Assembly: GCA_017411905.1 (NCBI GenBank)
Contig: JAFQPB010000002.1
Location: 1-25,237 of the forward strand
DNA: 25,237 nt
Direction of reading: 5' to 3'
Source: Oscillospiraceae bacterium
Lineage (GTDB): Bacteria > Bacillota_A > Clostridia > Oscillospirales > Oscillospiraceae
The notes beneath the pieces are model-generated. The model was given only the letters and a program-made list of their open reading frames with translations. It did not search any database and was not told where the DNA came from. The position numbers and the translations under genes are program-made. Shown here piece after piece: positions 7,362-15,609 of this stretch. The first letter of the stretch is position 1, and each line of letters begins with the position of its first letter.

Positions 7362-9176
7362 TTATTTGCTCTTTTTCCTGCGAAATACGACCTCTGTAAC
7401 ACCGAGAGCAGCCGCGGCGATCACCGCAACCGCTACAAAAATCTTTACCCAGAGGTCACCACCTTCCTCTGCGCCGGGGTTTGGCTCGGTGGGTGGCTCG
7501 GTGGGATCGGGCGTACCGGTGGCAGGTGCTAACACATAGCCGCACGCTGTACAGGTTTGGGGTGCATTTTCCGTAGGCTCCGCACCGGGAATATGGGCAT
7601 TTTCGTCCTTTTTATCCCCGCAAATGCTGCATTCGTGCCAGTGCTTCTCTCCGTCTGATGACCATTCAGTCTTATAGCTATGGGTGACCGCACGCACATA
7701 ACCGCAGACAGTGCAGTCCGCATCACAGTCATTTTCGAAGCTGTGGGCGGCAGATTCACCCTTTTCCTCACAGCCGTCACAGCCGTGCCAATGCCCGGTG
7801 CTGTCCGCTTTCCACTCTGTGCCAAAATTATGGATATGTCCCAAGGCAGGCTTTACGATATAGCCGCAAACGGTGCAGGTTTGGGGCGTGGTGTCCGTGG
7901 CCTCCGGGCCGGGGGTATGGGCATTTTCGTCCTTTTTATCGCCACAGACGGTACACTCGTAAAAGTGCCCGGTCTCATCTGCGTGCCAAATAGGATCGTA
8001 GCTATGGGTGGTTTCCCGCAGGAGACCGCAAATATCGCAGTCTGTGTCGCAATCGTTTTGATATGTATGGGTGGTAAGGATCGGCAGCTCCTCTTCCCGC
8101 TTTTCCTGACAGAGGGTGCAGGTGTAGGTTTTTGTGCCCGGTTCTACACAGTTCGCCTCCTTGGTCACAGCGCCCTCATCCCACTTGTGGATGCAGCCGG
8201 AGGCATTATAGAAAACCGCCGCATTGGGGAGAGCATCCGTCCCCGCGATCAGCGCCCATTCCGCTTCCGTGCCCTTATAATAGACATTTTTAAGTCCGCT
8301 GCAGCCCAAAAATGCGCCCTCGCCGATGGCAGTCAGGCTCTTGGGAAGCACAATATCCGTAAGGTAGTTACAGTAAGCAAAGGCAGACTTGCCAATGGCG
8401 CGCACACCCTCCGGGACAGTAACGGCAGTAAGGCTCTTGCACTGAGAAAACACCTTGTCGCCGATTTCCGTTACACCGCCGGGAATCGTAATGCCCGCAA
8501 GGCTTCTGCAGTTACCAAAGGCCATAGAATGAATGGCTGTTACGCTATTCGGAATCGTTACGTTTTTCAGGCGGGTGCATTGGAAAAAGGCCTTTTCCCC
8601 GATGGTCCTGACCCCATGGGGGATCGTAATGCTTGTCAGCCCGCAGTCAAAAAAGGCATTGTAAAAAATGACCTTTGTACCCTCATGGATTTGGCAGGCA
8701 GTAATATCCGTCGACACCGTATCCATAAGAACAATATAGCGTTCCCCGTCATTTCCCAAGTACTTGCCGTTATCATAGATATTGTAGGTAAGGCTGTCAC
8801 AGCCGGAAAATGCAGAGCTTGCAATGGATGCAATGCTGTTGGGGATATTCAGCTTTGTCAGCTTTACGCAGTTTTGGAACGCATTGGCTTCGATGGTCGT
8901 AATCCCCTCCGAAAAGGTGATCACCTCCAATTTGTTACAGTCCTTAAATGCACCGGCGCCGATGGTGGTTACCGGGTAGCCACCCAATCTTTCAGGCACG
9001 GCAATATGGCCGCTTGCGGATGTTTGACATCCCGTGACTGTTGCTTTTCCGTCTGTTACCGTATAGGTATAAATACCCTGCGTCTCTGCCCTGACCTCCG
9101 CAGGCAGGCAGAAAATAACCGCAGCTACCGCAAGGCAAGCAGCCAGTGCCACAGATAAAATTCTTATCTTTTTCAT
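7362..9176 (-). CDS. Membrane-anchored BspA-type leucine-rich-repeat protein with Cys/His-rich repeats
   Basis: The order of parts is clear. A signal peptide (about residues 1-30) is followed by BspA-like LRR_5 repeats (about 40-310), recognisable by recurring units such as GVRAIGKSAFAYC and SLTAIGEGAFLGC. A long Cys/His-rich region (about 330-550) holds eight CxxC motifs, including CTLC, CDIC, CTVC, CSIC and CTAC. A Pro/Thr linker, one transmembrane helix and a basic tail (RRKKSK) end the protein. No LPxTG motif is present. The ATG at 9176 (604 residues) is preferred over the one at 9182 because GGAGGA ends 6 nt upstream of 9176 and abuts 9182. The gene lies 32 nt after uvrB with no terminator between. 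Such proteins are often adhesins, but the function is inferred only loosely. Confidence 0.88.
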   Translation of the reverse strand: MKKIRILSVALAACLAVAAVIFCLPAEVRAETQGIYTYTVTDGKATVTGCQTSASGHIAVPERLGGYPVTTIGAGAFKDCNKLEVITFSEGITTIEANAFQNCVKLTKLNIPNSIASIASSAFSGCDSLTYNIYDNGKYLGNDGERYIVLMDTVSTDITACQIHEGTKVIFYNAFFDCGLTSITIPHGVRTIGEKAFFQCTRLKNVTIPNSVTAIHSMAFGNCRSLAGITIPGGVTEIGDKVFSQCKSLTAVTVPEGVRAIGKSAFAYCNYLTDIVLPKSLTAIGEGAFLGCSGLKNVYYKGTEAEWALIAGTDALPNAAVFYNASGCIHKWDEGAVTKEANCVEPGTKTYTCTLCQEKREEELPILTTHTYQNDCDTDCDICGLLRETTHSYDPIWHADETGHFYECTVCGDKKDENAHTPGPEATDTTPQTCTVCGYIVKPALGHIHNFGTEWKADSTGHWHGCDGCEEKGESAAHSFENDCDADCTVCGYVRAVTHSYKTEWSSDGEKHWHECSICGDKKDENAHIPGAEPTENAPQTCTACGYVLAPATGTPDPTEPPTEPNPGAEEGGDLWVKIFVAVAVIAAAALGVTEVVFRRKKSK

Positions 9177-9208
9177 CTTCATTCCTCCAAATAAATGGAT
9201 TTTTCTAT

Positions 9209-11172
9209 TTACTGCTGACCACGCAGGCGGATAATTTCATCGCGCAGCAGCGCGGCATATTCGTATTCCATCATACGGGCCGCTTCCTTCATCTGCTTTT
9301 CGAGCCTTGCGATCTCTTTTTCCTTTTCTGCCTTGGTCATCTTGATGCCGGCTTTTCCCTTTCGCTCAGCGGTGGGCGAGGAAATCTCGATCAGGTCGCG
9401 GACGGATTTGATTATGGTTTTCGGCACGATGCCGTGCTTTTCATTATAAGTGTTTTGAATCTCACGGCGACGTGCGGTGGTGTCGATGGCCGCCTGCATA
9501 GAGGGGGTTATGGTATCGGCATACATAATGACCTTGCCTTCCGCATTTCGTGCGGCGCGGCCAATGGTCTGAATGAGGCTCGTCTCGGAGCGGAGGAAGC
9601 CCTCCTTGTCCGCGTCCAAAATGGCTACCAAGCTGACCTCCGGCAAATCGAGTCCCTCCCGGAGCAGGTTGATACCCACCAGTACGTCAAATTTCGCCAT
9701 CCGCAGGTCGCGGATGATCTCCATTCGCTCCATAGTGCCAATATCCGCGTGCATATAGCGGACACGGATACCCATCTTTTGCAGATAGACCGTCAAGTCC
9801 TCTGCCATTTTCTTTGTCAGGGTGGTGACCAACACTCGCTCATTTTTCGCGCTGCGGGCGTTGATCTCACCGATCAGATCGTCGATCTGTCCCTCCACAG
9901 GCCGCACCTCTACAACCGGGTCAAGAAGTCCCGTAGGCCGAATGACCTGCTCTACGGTCTGCCCGGAGCGGGTCAGCTCGTACTGGCCGGGCGTTGCAGA
10001 AACATAAATGCGCTGATGTATCTTATCGGTAAATTCCTCAAAATTAAGAGGCCGGTTATCATATGCCGAGGGGAGCCGGAAGCCGTAGCTTACAAGGGCA
10101 TCCTTGCGGCTGCGGTCACCGGCATACATGGCTCTCGTCTGGGGAATCGTCACGTGGCTCTCATCGATAAAGAGCAGGAAATCATCGGGGAAATAGTCAA
10201 GAAGGGTGGTGGGCGGTGTGCCCGGTGCTCTCCCCTGAATGACCCGGGAATAGTTCTCGATTCCGGTACAAAAGCCGATCTCGGTGAGCATCTCCAAATC
10301 ATAATTGGTGCGCTGAGCGATCCGCTGGGCTTCGATCAGCTTATCCTGCGAGCGAAAAAATGCCACTTGTTCGTCACATTCCCTGCGAATTTCCGCCATC
10401 GCCCGCTCCAATTTTTCCCGCGAGGCCACATAGTGGCTGGCGGGATAGATGGCGATATGGTCGATATACCGCTCTACCATTCCGGTCACCGCATTGACTT
10501 CACTGATACGGTCAATTCATCGCCGAAAAACTCTACCCGGATGGCTCTGCCGTTCCAGTAGGCAGGATAAATCTCCAAGGTATCGCCCCGGACACGGAAC
10601 TTATTACGGGAGAAATCAATATCGTTGCGCTCATAGCGAATTTCCGCTAATTTGGCAAGAATTTCGTCCATCGGCCGCTGCTGCCCGGTGCGAAGCGAAA
10701 TGACCATACTCTTATAGTCGATGGGGTCACCCAAGCCGTAAAGACAGCTCACCGACGATACCACGATCACATCCCGCCGTTCAAACAGCGCAGAGGTGGC
10801 GCTGTGGCGCAGGCGGTCGATCTCCTCGTTGACAGAGGAGTCCTTTTCGATATAGGTATCCGTATGGGCAATATATGCCTCGGGCTGATAGTAGTCGTAA
10901 TAGGAAACAAAATACTCCACCGCGTTATCGGTGAAAAACTCCCGAAACTCACTACATAACTGGGCGGCAAGGGTTTTATTGTGGGCAAGGACTAAGGTGG
11001 GGCGGTTGGCGTTGGCAATGATATTGGCCATCGTAAAGGTCTTACCCGAACCGGTCACACCCAAGAGCACCTGCTCCTCGATGCCGTTTTCGATACCCAT
11101 CGACAGCTTTTCGATCGCCTCCGGCTGATCGCCGGTCGGACGATACTCCGATTTTAAGACAAATTTATCCAT
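9209..11172 (-). pseudogene. uvrB: UvrB, excinuclease ABC subunit B, split by a single-base deletion
   Basis: The two halves are both excellent UvrB sequence. The upstream part (11172 to 10486) has the Walker A motif GVTGSGKT, the damage-probing [11 protein letters not shown] region and [15 protein letters not shown]. The downstream part (from about 10515 to 9209) has [30 protein letters not shown] and a C-terminal UVR motif near [20 protein letters not shown]. The frame breaks after VEFFGDE. The DNA reads GATGAATTGACC where GATGAAATTGACC would continue in frame as [17 protein letters not shown]. One A (T on the plus strand near 10516) is missing. Repaired, the protein would be about 654 residues, normal for UvrB. 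The start ATG 11172 has AAGGAGG 7 nt upstream. A GTG at 11178 is too close to that site. Confidence 0.9.
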
Positions 11173-11200
11173 TTCCACCCCTCCTTCCCCGTTTCTTAAT

Positions 11201-11230
11201 AGTATAGCACAGCTAAGTTATAAAATACAA
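11201..11230 (-). promoter_or_regulatory. Probable promoter of the uvrB-LRR-luxS-mtn unit
   Basis: The minus strand has TTGTAT (11225-11230), an 18-nt spacer and TATACT (11201-11206), just upstream of the uvrB ribosome binding site. The -35 is only a partial match. No LexA-type inverted repeat was recognised. Confidence 0.6.
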
Positions 11231-11271
11231 GTTACAAATTATAAATTATGAGTGCGCAGCGGTGTGCGCTT

Positions 11272-11326
11272 TGTAGGGAACGGATTTATCCGTTCCATTT
11301 TGGAATGCATAAATGCATTCCCTACA
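11272..11326. repeat. Nested palindromic intergenic element
   Basis: Outer arms TGTAGGGA/TCCCTACA enclose two perfect inner hairpins: GGAACGGAT/ATCCGTTCC (11277-11296) and GGAATGCAT/ATGCATTCC (11302-11321). The result is a cloverleaf-like 55-nt unit. It is flanked by a separate imperfect inverted repeat at about 11251-11270. It lies in the 315-base gap between uvrB and the large lipoprotein gene and resembles short extragenic palindromes. Confidence 0.75.
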
Positions 11327-11340
11327 TTTTTGTCGCAAAA

Positions 11341-11417
11341 CCTTCCCCTGATGTCGGAAGGTGGCATTTGCGAGGGACAAGCAAATGACGGATGAGGTAC
11401 AAAAAACCTCACCCACC
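11341..11417. repeat. Palindromic intergenic repeat, copy A (GAAGGTGGC...GACGGATGAGGT type)
   Basis: This unit contains CCTTCC/GGAAGG, then a hairpin CATTTGC/GCAAATG, then GACGGATGAGGT and a GAGGT/ACCTC hairpin. The blocks GAAGGTGGC and CGGATGAGGT recur in the same order and orientation in the element at 14777-14905. A shorter relative begins at 25201. It has no coding potential. Confidence 0.7.
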
Positions 11418-11431
11418 TAAGTAGAACAAAT

Positions 11432-11465
11432 AGCAAGAAGGAGAGCCGCGACTCTCCTTCTTGCT
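11432..11465 (-). terminator. Probable terminator after the large lipoprotein gene
   Basis: There is a perfect 14-bp stem, AGCAAGAAGGAGAG/CTCTCCTTCTTGCT, around a 6-nt loop. On the minus strand it is followed by ATTTGTTC, an imperfect T-rich tail. It lies about 30 bases beyond the stop of the lipoprotein gene. Confidence 0.7.
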
Positions 11466-11493
11466 CCGTGGGGATTTAGTTATGGATTAATGA

Positions 11494-14478
11494 TTAGCTC
11501 TTAGAAACGCTCCCATCAGTGCAGTAAATCACATAGGAAACAAAATGTTTATCCCAGCCGGTATCCTTAGATATTGCCTGCCACTGTGCAACAGTCCCAC
11601 CATAGTAAATGTAATTAACAGATTCTGTACTGAAAGCATTAAAATCTATCCAATTAAGGCTCTCTGGTAATACAACTAACCTTAGTACTGTGGTATAACC
11701 AAAGGCAGATCGACCAATCGTAGTTACACCATCCGGAACTCTTATACTTTCTAATGCAGTACAGTTCCAAAATGTATAGGCCTGAATTTCAGTTACACCA
11801 TCCGGAATTAGCACGTTCTCAAGATTTTCTGCGTACGCAAAAGCATCCATTCCTATAGTAGTAACGCCGGCAGGAATCGCAAAGCTGCTTTCCCGCTTAC
11901 CTGAAGCATATAGCACAAAGGTTTTTCCATCCTTACTCATCATATTGCCATCAACTGTCTTGAAATACATATTATCTTCGCTTACCTCAATGTTGACAAG
12001 GGATGGACAGTTGAAAACCATATTGTAGTTGCCTTCACAGACACTTTGAACTCCGCTACCAATATACAGATCAGTCAAAGCTGAACATTCCTGAATTGCA
12101 TCACCTTCTATTGTAATTACGCTATCCGGGATTCGTATGCTTGTAATCGTATCATTTTGGTAAAATGCTTTTTCACGGATTCCCGTTACTGGCAAACCAT
12201 TATAGGTATCAGGAATTACGATTTCCGTATCGGTGCAGATTCCAACACTTGCCACATAATAGCTTTCCCCATCACTGCTTTTTGTAAACAGAAGACCTGC
12301 GGAATAGTCTTTCTCAGAGGGATCCTGTACCGTATCGCCGGAATTTTTTACAATCTTAACTTTCTGTGCATTACCGTTAACTGTAAACGTTACGCTTGCA
12401 TTTAGTCCATTGCCAGTTGCCTTGTATTCACCTTTCGGCAGGTAGAGATAATCTCCATTCCTTACGGCACCAACATCTATATCGTTTTTCAGTGAAGCAA
12501 CTGTTGCCGTTCCATTGGAAGGATTGTTTTCCTCATCCAAAACCGCAAATTCTGTTTTATAAGACTTGTTTGGACAGGAGCCCAAACCCATCTTGAACTT
12601 TCCACCAAACGCACTGCTTGCCGGGTTCAGCACAGAAATATACAAATCAAACAGCTTCCATTCACATTCAGCAATTTTAAAATCTACAGGTGTGCCCTTT
12701 AGCTTTTCTGTAATTTTATATTTTAGCTTGGCATGCAAAGAAATCGCTCCGCTAACTTCGCCGTCAATACAAAGGTTACAGTCGTGTTTCTCTGTAGAAT
12801 ATCCGCTTTGGAATACGGGCACAACAATCTCGCACTCACCCTTGGCGCCAATAAAACACTCCAACTCGCAGGTAACAACCTCATCTAAAAATTCTACACC
12901 AACAGATATCTTCGGCCCAAAATCAATTTTTGCAGCACCCTTGCATTGCAGTGTCCAATTTTGACTCTTTTTCTCGACTGGTTGATAGCCATTTTTTGTG
13001 CTATACTTAAAGCCTTGTTCTGTATGAATTGTACCATTAAATTCTAATCCACCTTCAAGTTCCCATTCTACATAACCGTTCACTTTAGCAAATGTACGCA
13101 AACCTGTAATGCCGAAAGGAATTTCAACCTTGCCAAGTTCTACTTCTTTGGTTTCCTTTTCTGCTCGTTTTTGATTATCGATTTTAGCCAAAACAGAAAT
13201 ATTTACTGTTAAATCTGTGTCGTAAGTAAATTCAAATCGAAACTCATCCTCACCAAACAAAACAATATCCCAAATAATTATTATGTTTGCGCTGATTTCG
13301 CCATCTACCTTACCAGATGCTTTGAAAAATTCCGTTTCAAAGGCAAGCGGCTTCAATGCTAAAGCTGTGCTAAATGTTCTATTCACATCTACAATACCTG
13401 TCGTTTTAAGCCCGAAATCCGCAGACTTTGTGCTATTGGGATTATTGGTGGACTTGACATTGCCATCGTAGTCCATATCGACCTTCAAAAATTTATAGAA
13501 ATCCTCTAAGGCGAATCCGTACTCTGAATCCTCAGCATTTGCAGGAATAATTTCCACGATATCATCTTTTTTGTTAATGCTCTTGACGCGGATCAGTGCT
13601 GTATCTGTGCCATCGGTGATGAACAGCTTGTCACCGGCCTTGATTGTTCTGCTCGCACCCTTCAGTGTGTGCAGGTCGGTCTCCTCGTCTACTACAAGGT
13701 CGGAAACTTGCAGTGTTATCACATTGTCTGCTAAAACACCGAAGTTCATATCCTCGGTTTTATCGAATTTCAACACTACATCATCTTCTGCAAAATCATG
13801 TACGGTTTTTTCCGCAAAATCCTCATAACGGGTGGTATGTTCAATAAAGGATGCGGGATTACACAGCAAATTACCATCCATATCCAAAAGGACGGCCTCA
13901 GCTACATAATACTCAGGTAATGTACCCACAATGTTTGCACCGATCTTGCCCATATCCGTCTGTGCGTCTACTGCACAGGTAGCATATAAACTATCAGATG
14001 TTATGTATGCCTTATTGTTTGGATAATCATCGTCGAAATAAATATCTTCTTCAATAAAACGCACAAGGAATAAGCAGTTTTTTGGTGCGCTGACAACAGC
14101 TGTTACCAAATTATTATCCTTTTCGATGTCAAGCCCGGAAATAAAATATGTATCTACAGAAGAACCGCCGCCAGAAACAGGCTTTTCTTCCCACTTTGCG
14201 TACAGCGTCATATCGCTGATAACCGGCTTACCAAAATCGTAGAGTTGTGTCAACGCTGCATCCGTGTGCCATCCACCGAAGATAAAACCTTCCTTAGTGG
14301 GAGCAACGGGTCTTTGTGCAGTCTTTCTTGCCTCCACTGTTTGAGAAGGAACCGTACTACCACCATTGGATTCAAAGGTAATCGTATAAAGCCTACCGAT
14401 ATTTCTGTCCTGACAGCCACAAGAAGCCAGTGACAGCATTATACTAAGTATAAGAATAATTGCCAGTATCCGTTTCAT
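11494..14478 (-). CDS. Large surface lipoprotein with Listeria-Bacteroides repeat and C-terminal LRRs
   Basis: This 994-residue protein starts with a lipoprotein signal. The lipobox is LASC, with the lipidated cysteine at residue 20. Next comes one Listeria-Bacteroides (InlB B-type) repeat at about 31-97, with FESNGGSTVPSQ and GFIFGGW. A long middle part (about 105-740) shows no family I can name; it is rich in beta-type sequence and acidic. The C-terminus (about 746-975) is BspA-type LRR_5, for example GVTTIGRSAFGYTTVL, capped by YIYYGGTVAQW. The ATG has GGAGGAG 8 nt upstream. The coding DNA is visibly richer in A/T than its neighbours, which suggests later acquisition. It has its own structured leader and is flanked by related repeats. 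Likely extracellular and membrane-tethered; the function is unknown. Confidence 0.88.
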   Translation of the reverse strand: MKRILAIILILSIMLSLASCGCQDRNIGRLYTITFESNGGSTVPSQTVEARKTAQRPVAPTKEGFIFGGWHTDAALTQLYDFGKPVISDMTLYAKWEEKPVSGGGSSVDTYFISGLDIEKDNNLVTAVVSAPKNCLFLVRFIEEDIYFDDDYPNNKAYITSDSLYATCAVDAQTDMGKIGANIVGTLPEYYVAEAVLLDMDGNLLCNPASFIEHTTRYEDFAEKTVHDFAEDDVVLKFDKTEDMNFGVLADNVITLQVSDLVVDEETDLHTLKGASRTIKAGDKLFITDGTDTALIRVKSINKKDDIVEIIPANAEDSEYGFALEDFYKFLKVDMDYDGNVKSTNNPNSTKSADFGLKTTGIVDVNRTFSTALALKPLAFETEFFKASGKVDGEISANIIIIWDIVLFGEDEFRFEFTYDTDLTVNISVLAKIDNQKRAEKETKEVELGKVEIPFGITGLRTFAKVNGYVEWELEGGLEFNGTIHTEQGFKYSTKNGYQPVEKKSQNWTLQCKGAAKIDFGPKISVGVEFLDEVVTCELECFIGAKGECEIVVPVFQSGYSTEKHDCNLCIDGEVSGAISLHAKLKYKITEKLKGTPVDFKIAECEWKLFDLYISVLNPASSAFGGKFKMGLGSCPNKSYKTEFAVLDEENNPSNGTATVASLKNDIDVGAVRNGDYLYLPKGEYKATGNGLNASVTFTVNGNAQKVKIVKNSGDTVQDPSEKDYSAGLLFTKSSDGESYYVASVGICTDTEIVIPDTYNGLPVTGIREKAFYQNDTITSIRIPDSVITIEGDAIQECSALTDLYIGSGVQSVCEGNYNMVFNCPSLVNIEVSEDNMYFKTVDGNMMSKDGKTFVLYASGKRESSFAIPAGVTTIGMDAFAYAENLENVLIPDGVTEIQAYTFWNCTALESIRVPDGVTTIGRSAFGYTTVLRLVVLPESLNWIDFNAFSTESVNYIYYGGTVAQWQAISKDTGWDKHFVSYVIYCTDGSVSKS

Positions 14479-14495
14479 TTCTTTTTCTCCTCCAT

Positions 14496-14529
14496 AAAAT
14501 AAAAAGTGCGGCTACCGAAGCAGTCGCAC
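14496..14529 (-). terminator. Intrinsic terminator or attenuator just before the lipoprotein gene
   Basis: On the minus strand a 10-bp stem, GTGCGACTGC/GTAGCCGCAC, has a UUCG tetraloop, one mismatch and one wobble. It is followed by TTTTTATTTT, then directly by the GGAGGAG ribosome binding site of the lipoprotein gene. It either ends a small RNA or acts as an attenuator. Confidence 0.85.
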
Positions 14530-14710
14530 AAAAAACGCAAACTCCGATAGTCGCCAAACCAATTCAATATAAAGGGCACAATCGTGAGCACACTCGTATT
14601 GAGGGAATTTGCATTTTTATCAAATTCACCATACGAGTATGTCCCGAAAAAGGGTATAGTATCCCTATAAAAAGATAGAGTGCCCCTATCGTATATTAAA
14701 TTGGTTTGGC
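14496..14710 (-). ncRNA. Candidate structured RNA or leader: long rod with central bubble plus terminator
   Basis: Reading the minus strand from about 14710, an 18-bp stem closes the molecule, with one wobble. Its 5' arm is GCCAAACCAATTTAATAT (14693-14710) and its 3' arm is at 14553-14570. Inside are GGGCAC/GTGCCC, a large asymmetric loop of about 38 versus 10 nt, and an 11-bp stem CATACTCGTAT/ATACGAGTGTG. A 7-bp stem GAATTTG/CAAATTC sits at the tip. A terminator hairpin with a U-run follows. The start coincides with that predicted from an extended -10 promoter. The shape resembles 6S RNA or a riboswitch leader. I found no match to a known riboswitch core. A palindromic mobile repeat is the alternative. 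Confidence 0.5.
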
Positions 14711-14716
14711 ATACCT

Positions 14717-14745
14717 ATCGTAACACAAGTGTCAAGTTTTTGCAA
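14717..14745 (-). promoter_or_regulatory. Probable promoter of the structured leader and lipoprotein gene
   Basis: The minus strand has TTGCAA (14740-14745), a 17-nt spacer and TACGAT (14717-14722) with TGT immediately before it, an extended -10. A TTGACA (14730-14735) also occurs but has no good -10 at the right spacing. The predicted start, about 14710, falls exactly at the first base of the long stem. Confidence 0.55.
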
Positions 14746-14776
14746 TAGTTTGTAGAAAATAAAAATTGCTTTAGTG

Positions 14777-14905
14777 GAAAGCCTTCTCCTTGAGGAGAAG
14801 GTGGCCGAGCAGCGCGAGGTCGGATGAGGTGTCTAAAACCACTCCACCTCATCAGTCAAAAATCAAAGATTTTTGACAGCTTCCCCTCAATGGGAAGCCT
14901 TTTTA
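14777..14905. repeat. Palindromic intergenic repeat, copy B
   Basis: This 130-nt unit is a run of hairpins: CCTTCTCC/GGAGAAGG (around TTGA), GATGAGGTG/CACCTCATC, GTCAAAAATC/GATTTTTGAC and CTTCCC/GGGAAG. The blocks GAAGGTGGC and CGGATGAGGT are shared, in the same order, with copy A at 11341-11417. With the structured RNA it accounts for most of the 450-base gap between the lipoprotein gene and lemA. Confidence 0.75.
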
Positions 14906-14930
14906 CGTACACGAAGGTGCTTACCGAAAT

Positions 14931-15596
14931 TCAGAAAAATACGCCCTTTGCTTTTTCCTTGATCTCCTTGGAGGCGATGAAGGGGATGCGGGTGGTGTAG
15001 CCGTTCTTGGCGGCCACGATCTTCTTGGTGGGCCAAGCGAAGATGTCCCGGTTCCACTGGTCGATGGTGTCGTTATACAGCTCTCTTGCGGCGGTGATTT
15101 CCCGCTGCAGGTACATATTCTGCTGCATAGCGTCCGCAATTTCCCGGTGGGCGGCAAGGTCAGGATAGCGCTCCACTGCTACATTGATGTTCCGGGAGAT
15201 GTTCTCGATCTGACCGCTCATTTCGTTACGGGCGGTGTCCGCATCGGCACTGCCGGAGCGGTGCTTTGCGATTTCCACAAAGGTGCTCTTATCCAGATCG
15301 ATTGCCTTATCCAAAAGCCGGGCGCAGTTCTGCAGTACCATTACGCGCTGCTCCAAGTAGTTATCGATCTGAGAGGCGTTTCTCTGGATCTTCTGCTGGA
15401 GCTGGTCAAAATGCTTTTGAGCATTTGTCTTCATAAAGAGGAACACAAGGCCGGGGATAATACCGCAGACCCACAGGGCGATCTCAAATATCTTAGAGCC
15501 TGCGCCTACCTCTACAGGGATCTTTTTCACAATGACATTGGTATCTAAGCCTTCTTCACGTACTTCGGGATTCAGTTCATCTAATTGATTAGCCAT
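14931..15596 (-). CDS. lemA: LemA family membrane protein
   Basis: A cytoplasmic N-terminus, one transmembrane helix (about 36-56) and a helical bundle match the LemA family. Typical LemA features are the long heptad-like helix around IDNYLEQRVMVLQNCARLL and the C-terminal block ITAARELYNDTIDQWNRDI followed by FAWPTKKIVA. At 221 residues it is slightly longer than many LemA proteins. The start has AAAGGAGAAATATAA before the ATG and begins 13 nt after the stop of the upstream membrane protein gene, so the two form an operon. The biochemical role of LemA is not established. I infer only that these two proteins probably act together at the membrane. Confidence 0.85.
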   Translation of the reverse strand: MANQLDELNPEVREEGLDTNVIVKKIPVEVGAGSKIFEIALWVCGIIPGLVFLFMKTNAQKHFDQLQQKIQRNASQIDNYLEQRVMVLQNCARLLDKAIDLDKSTFVEIAKHRSGSADADTARNEMSGQIENISRNINVAVERYPDLAAHREIADAMQQNMYLQREITAARELYNDTIDQWNRDIFAWPTKKIVAAKNGYTTRIPFIASKEIKEKAKGVFF

Positions 15597-15609
15597 TTAT
15601 ATTTCTCCT

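Noticed and set aside
7587..7960. Near-identical spaced DNA blocks that might suggest a CRISPR or tandem repeat array
   Set aside because: Only two copies about 324 bases apart, in frame within a coding repeat of the LRR protein.
10486..10520. Programmed ribosomal frameshift in uvrB
   Set aside because: No X-XXY-YYZ slippery heptamer or stimulatory structure at the break, and uvrB is not known to use recoding. A deletion or sequence error explains it better.
7680..10561. Long plus-strand open frames (492 and 471 codons) opposite the LRR gene and uvrB
   Set aside because: They mirror conserved minus-strand proteins and have no recognisable domains or start signals.
14730..14735. TTGACA as the -35 of the lipoprotein leader promoter
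   Set aside because: No acceptable -10 at 16-18 bases. TTGCAA with the extended TGTTACGAT at 17 bases fits better.
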